From contig CACBKA010000003.1 in NCBI GenBank assembly GCA_902539745.1, forward strand, positions 1-64,000: a DNA stretch of 64,000 nt. Reading direction: 5' to 3'. Below are positions 61,487 to 64,000 of this stretch, one piece after another. The notes below the pieces were generated by a model. The model had not been told where the DNA came from, did not search any database, and saw only the letters and a list, made by a program, of their open reading frames with translations. The number at the start of each line of letters is the position of its first letter. The first letter of the stretch is position 1. The translations under genes and the position numbers were made by a program. The stretch comes from an uncultured Pelagibacteraceae bacterium. GTDB lineage: Bacteria; Pseudomonadota; Alphaproteobacteria; Pelagibacterales; Pelagibacteraceae.

Positions 61487-62581
61487 ATGGAAATAAGACC
61501 TCATAGATTAATAAAAAGAAAAAAAACAAAAAAAATTAAAGTTGGTAATCTTTATGTTGGAGGTGACGCAGTAATATCTGTTCAATCAATGACAAATACC
61601 CTTACAACAGATTATGTAGCTACCATAAAACAGATTAATGAGTTAGAACAAGCAGGTGCTGACATAGTTAGGGTTTCCTGTCCTGACAAAGAATCAACAA
61701 AAGCACTAAAAAAAATAACAAAAGAAGCCAAAGTACCTATCGTTGCCGATATACATTTTCATTACAAAAGAGCAATTGAGTCAGCTGTTTCAGGAGCAAA
61801 ATGTTTGAGAATTAATCCAGGTAACATAGGCTCAAAAGAAAGAATTAAAGAAGTTGTGAAAGCTGCCAAAGATTATGATTGTGCTATTAGAATAGGAGTA
61901 AATGCAGGCTCATTAGATAAAAATATTTTGGAAAAATTTAAAGAGCCTTGTCCTGAGGCATTAATTGAAAGCGCAGAACAAAATATAAAGTTACTAGAAG
62001 ACAATGATTTTTTTAATTTTAAAATAAGCGTTAAATCATCAGATGTATTTTTAGCAGTAAAGGCATATGAGGGCTTATCAAAACTTTATGATTACCCCTT
62101 ACACTTAGGTATTACAGAAGCAGGTGGTTTAATAACTGGTAGTATCAAATCATCAATTGGTATTGGTAAACTTTTAATGCAAGGTATAGGCGATACAATA
62201 AGAGTATCATTGTCTGCAAATCCAGTCGAAGAGGTTAAAGCTGGTTATGAAATATTAAAATCATTAGGCATAAGATCAAGAGGAGTTCAAATAATTTCAT
62301 GCCCATCTTGTGCAAGACAAGCTTTTCCAGTCATTGATACAGTAAAAATTTTAGAAGATAAACTTTCTCATATCAAGAAACCTTTAACACTATCAATTAT
62401 AGGATGTGTTGTTAATGGGCCTGGCGAGGCATCACAAACTGATATTGGTCTTACAGGTGGTGGAGAAGGAAATAATTTATTTTATTTGTCAGGAATTCCT
62501 CATAATAAAGTTGCAAACAAAGATATTATTGAAAAAGTAGTAGAGCTAGTTGAGTCAAAAGCCAAAGAAAAAGTAAATTAA
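61487..62581 (+). CDS. ispG: 4-hydroxy-3-methylbut-2-en-1-yl diphosphate synthase (ATG preferred over TTG 61472)
   Basis: [61 protein letters not shown]. Confidence 0.97.
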   Translation: MEIRPHRLIKRKKTKKIKVGNLYVGGDAVISVQSMTNTLTTDYVATIKQINELEQAGADIVRVSCPDKESTKALKKITKEAKVPIVADIHFHYKRAIESAVSGAKCLRINPGNIGSKERIKEVVKAAKDYDCAIRIGVNAGSLDKNILEKFKEPCPEALIESAEQNIKLLEDNDFFNFKISVKSSDVFLAVKAYEGLSKLYDYPLHLGITEAGGLITGSIKSSIGIGKLLMQGIGDTIRVSLSANPVEEVKAGYEILKSLGIRSRGVQIISCPSCARQAFPVIDTVKILEDKLSHIKKPLTLSIIGCVVNGPGEASQTDIGLTGGGEGNNLFYLSGIPHNKVANKDIIEKVVELVESKAKEKVN

Positions 62582-62586
62582 CTTTT

Positions 62587-63660
62587 ATGATACCAGCTGA
62601 AAAGGTCAAAAATATCATTGATAAGTATAATTCTTTAGAAAAAGAATTATCAAGTGGAAAATTTGATACAAAACTATTTGCAAAAAAATCAAAAGAGTAT
62701 TCTGATTTAAAAAATATTATTGAAATTGCTAGAGAGTACTTAAACTTTGAAAAAAGCAAAATAGACCTCAGCAATATTATAAATGACAAAAAGAATGATA
62801 GCGAAATAATTGATTTAGCTCAAAAAGAGCTTGAGAATGCAGAGTCAAATAGAAATACTTATGAAAAAAAACTTAAAATATTTCTTTTACCCAAAGATAG
62901 AGATGATGAAAAAAATGCAATAGTAGAAATCAGAGCAGGGACTGGCGGACTAGAAGCCACTTTATTTGCAGCAGATTTATTTAAAATGTATGAAAAAGTA
63001 TGTTCCAAAAAGAATTGGACTATGGAAATAATTAGTATTTCAAAAAGTGAGGCTGGGGGTTTTAAAGAGGTAATTTTTTCTGTCAAGGGAACCAATATTT
63101 ATTCCTATTTAAAATACGAGTCGGGTGTTCACAGGGTACAAAGAGTTCCAAATACAGAAACCCAAGGAAGAGTCCACACTTCAGCTGCAACAGTAGCAAT
63201 TTTACCAGAGGCCGAAGACGTAGATGTTAAAATAAATGATAGCGATTTAAGAATAGATGTATTTAGATCAAGCGGACCGGGCGGTCAATCAGTCAATACT
63301 ACCGACAGTGCGGTGAGAATTACACATAAGCCAACTGGAATTGTTGTAACTCAGCAAGATGAAAAATCCCAACATAAAAATAAAGCTAAAGCATTAAAAA
63401 TTCTTAGAGCAAGACTTTATGAGGCTGAAAAATTAAAAAAAGAAAAAGAAAGATCTAGTGACAGAAGAAGCCAAATAGGCTCAGGAGATAGATCTGAAAG
63501 AATAAGAACATATAATTTTCCACAGGGTAGAGTGACTGATCATAGAATAAATCTCACTCTACATAAATTAGATGAGTTTTTAAAAGGGGAAATACATGAA
63601 GAAATGAATGAAAATTTAAGATTAAAAGATCAGGATTTAAAATTAAAAAGTCTTACTTAA
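62587..63660 (+). CDS. prfA: Peptide chain release factor 1
   Basis: 357 aa; [20 protein letters not shown] (GGQ), RF-1-type PxT-like region. Confidence 0.96.
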   Translation: MIPAEKVKNIIDKYNSLEKELSSGKFDTKLFAKKSKEYSDLKNIIEIAREYLNFEKSKIDLSNIINDKKNDSEIIDLAQKELENAESNRNTYEKKLKIFLLPKDRDDEKNAIVEIRAGTGGLEATLFAADLFKMYEKVCSKKNWTMEIISISKSEAGGFKEVIFSVKGTNIYSYLKYESGVHRVQRVPNTETQGRVHTSAATVAILPEAEDVDVKINDSDLRIDVFRSSGPGGQSVNTTDSAVRITHKPTGIVVTQQDEKSQHKNKAKALKILRARLYEAEKLKKEKERSSDRRSQIGSGDRSERIRTYNFPQGRVTDHRINLTLHKLDEFLKGEIHEEMNENLRLKDQDLKLKSLT

Positions 63661-63661
63661 A

Positions 63662-64000
63662 ATGAAAACATCAGAGGCAATAAATATCGGATCAAAGATT
63701 TTAAAAAATAGAAACATTACTTCTCATAAAATTGATGCTGAAATAATTTTGTCTCATGTTCTTAAAACAAGTAGAGAAAAACTTTTAATTAATGAACAAG
63801 TTATTTCTTACACTAACTTAAAAAGATTTAAAAAAATTATTTCTAGAAGGTTAAAAAAAGAACCAATCGCCTATATTTTTAATAAAAAAGAATTTAGAAG
63901 CAAAGATTTTTATGTTGTTAGAAATTCTTTGATACCAAGACCTGAAACTGAACTTTTGATAGACCCAATTATCAAAAAATTTAAGGGAAAAAGTCTCTAT
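63662..64000 (+). CDS. prmC: Release factor glutamine methyltransferase, N-terminal part (truncated by window end)
   Basis: Open frame to window end: MKTSEAINIGSKILKNRNITSHKIDAEIILSHVL...LIPRPETELLID; directly follows prfA. Confidence 0.93.
   Translation, partial: MKTSEAINIGSKILKNRNITSHKIDAEIILSHVLKTSREKLLINEQVISYTNLKRFKKIISRRLKKEPIAYIFNKKEFRSKDFYVVRNSLIPRPETELLIDPIIKKFKGKSLY

Noticed and set aside
1-64000. CRISPR array, restriction-modification, toxin-antitoxin with known families, prophage or transposon
   Set aside because: No regularly spaced repeats, no Cas/RM/integrase/transposase-like proteins in the ORF set or by eye.

Overview
This is an AT-rich, gene-dense bacterial chromosomal window. 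Gene order and protein sequences resemble the SAR11/Pelagibacterales lineage of Alphaproteobacteria; this is my inference, with no database search. Most of it is core housekeeping: gltB (5'-truncated by the window), thrS-infC-rpmI-rplT-pheST-lepA, lysS class I, pyrD, rpmB, cobST, aroBK, def-fmt-truA, hsp20, dapDE, argB, yidC-yidD-rnpA-rpmH, dcd, murA, hisD, infA, secA, argJ, ubiG, lysC, ispG, prfA and prmC (3'-truncated). There are three tRNAs (Ser-GGA, Thr-GGT, Phe-GAA). I found no CRISPR array, rRNA, transposase or phage module. The main items for a second look are: (i) a tRNA-Phe whose D-loop and T-loop both deviate where G18 and U55 normally pair; (ii) an hsp20 leader with a sigma32-like promoter, a perfect palindrome and an SD-sequestering hairpin that could be an RNA thermometer; (iii) two convergent hydrophobic microproteins (19 and 22 aa) with good translation signals that are absent from the ORF track; (iv) a higher-GC methyltransferase plus PhyH-type dioxygenase pair next to tRNA-Ser; (v) a coupled MetF-like/GcvT-like/membrane-protein module suggesting THF-dependent demethylation of an unknown substrate; (vi) a DprE1/DprE2-like pair within a surface-glycan locus.
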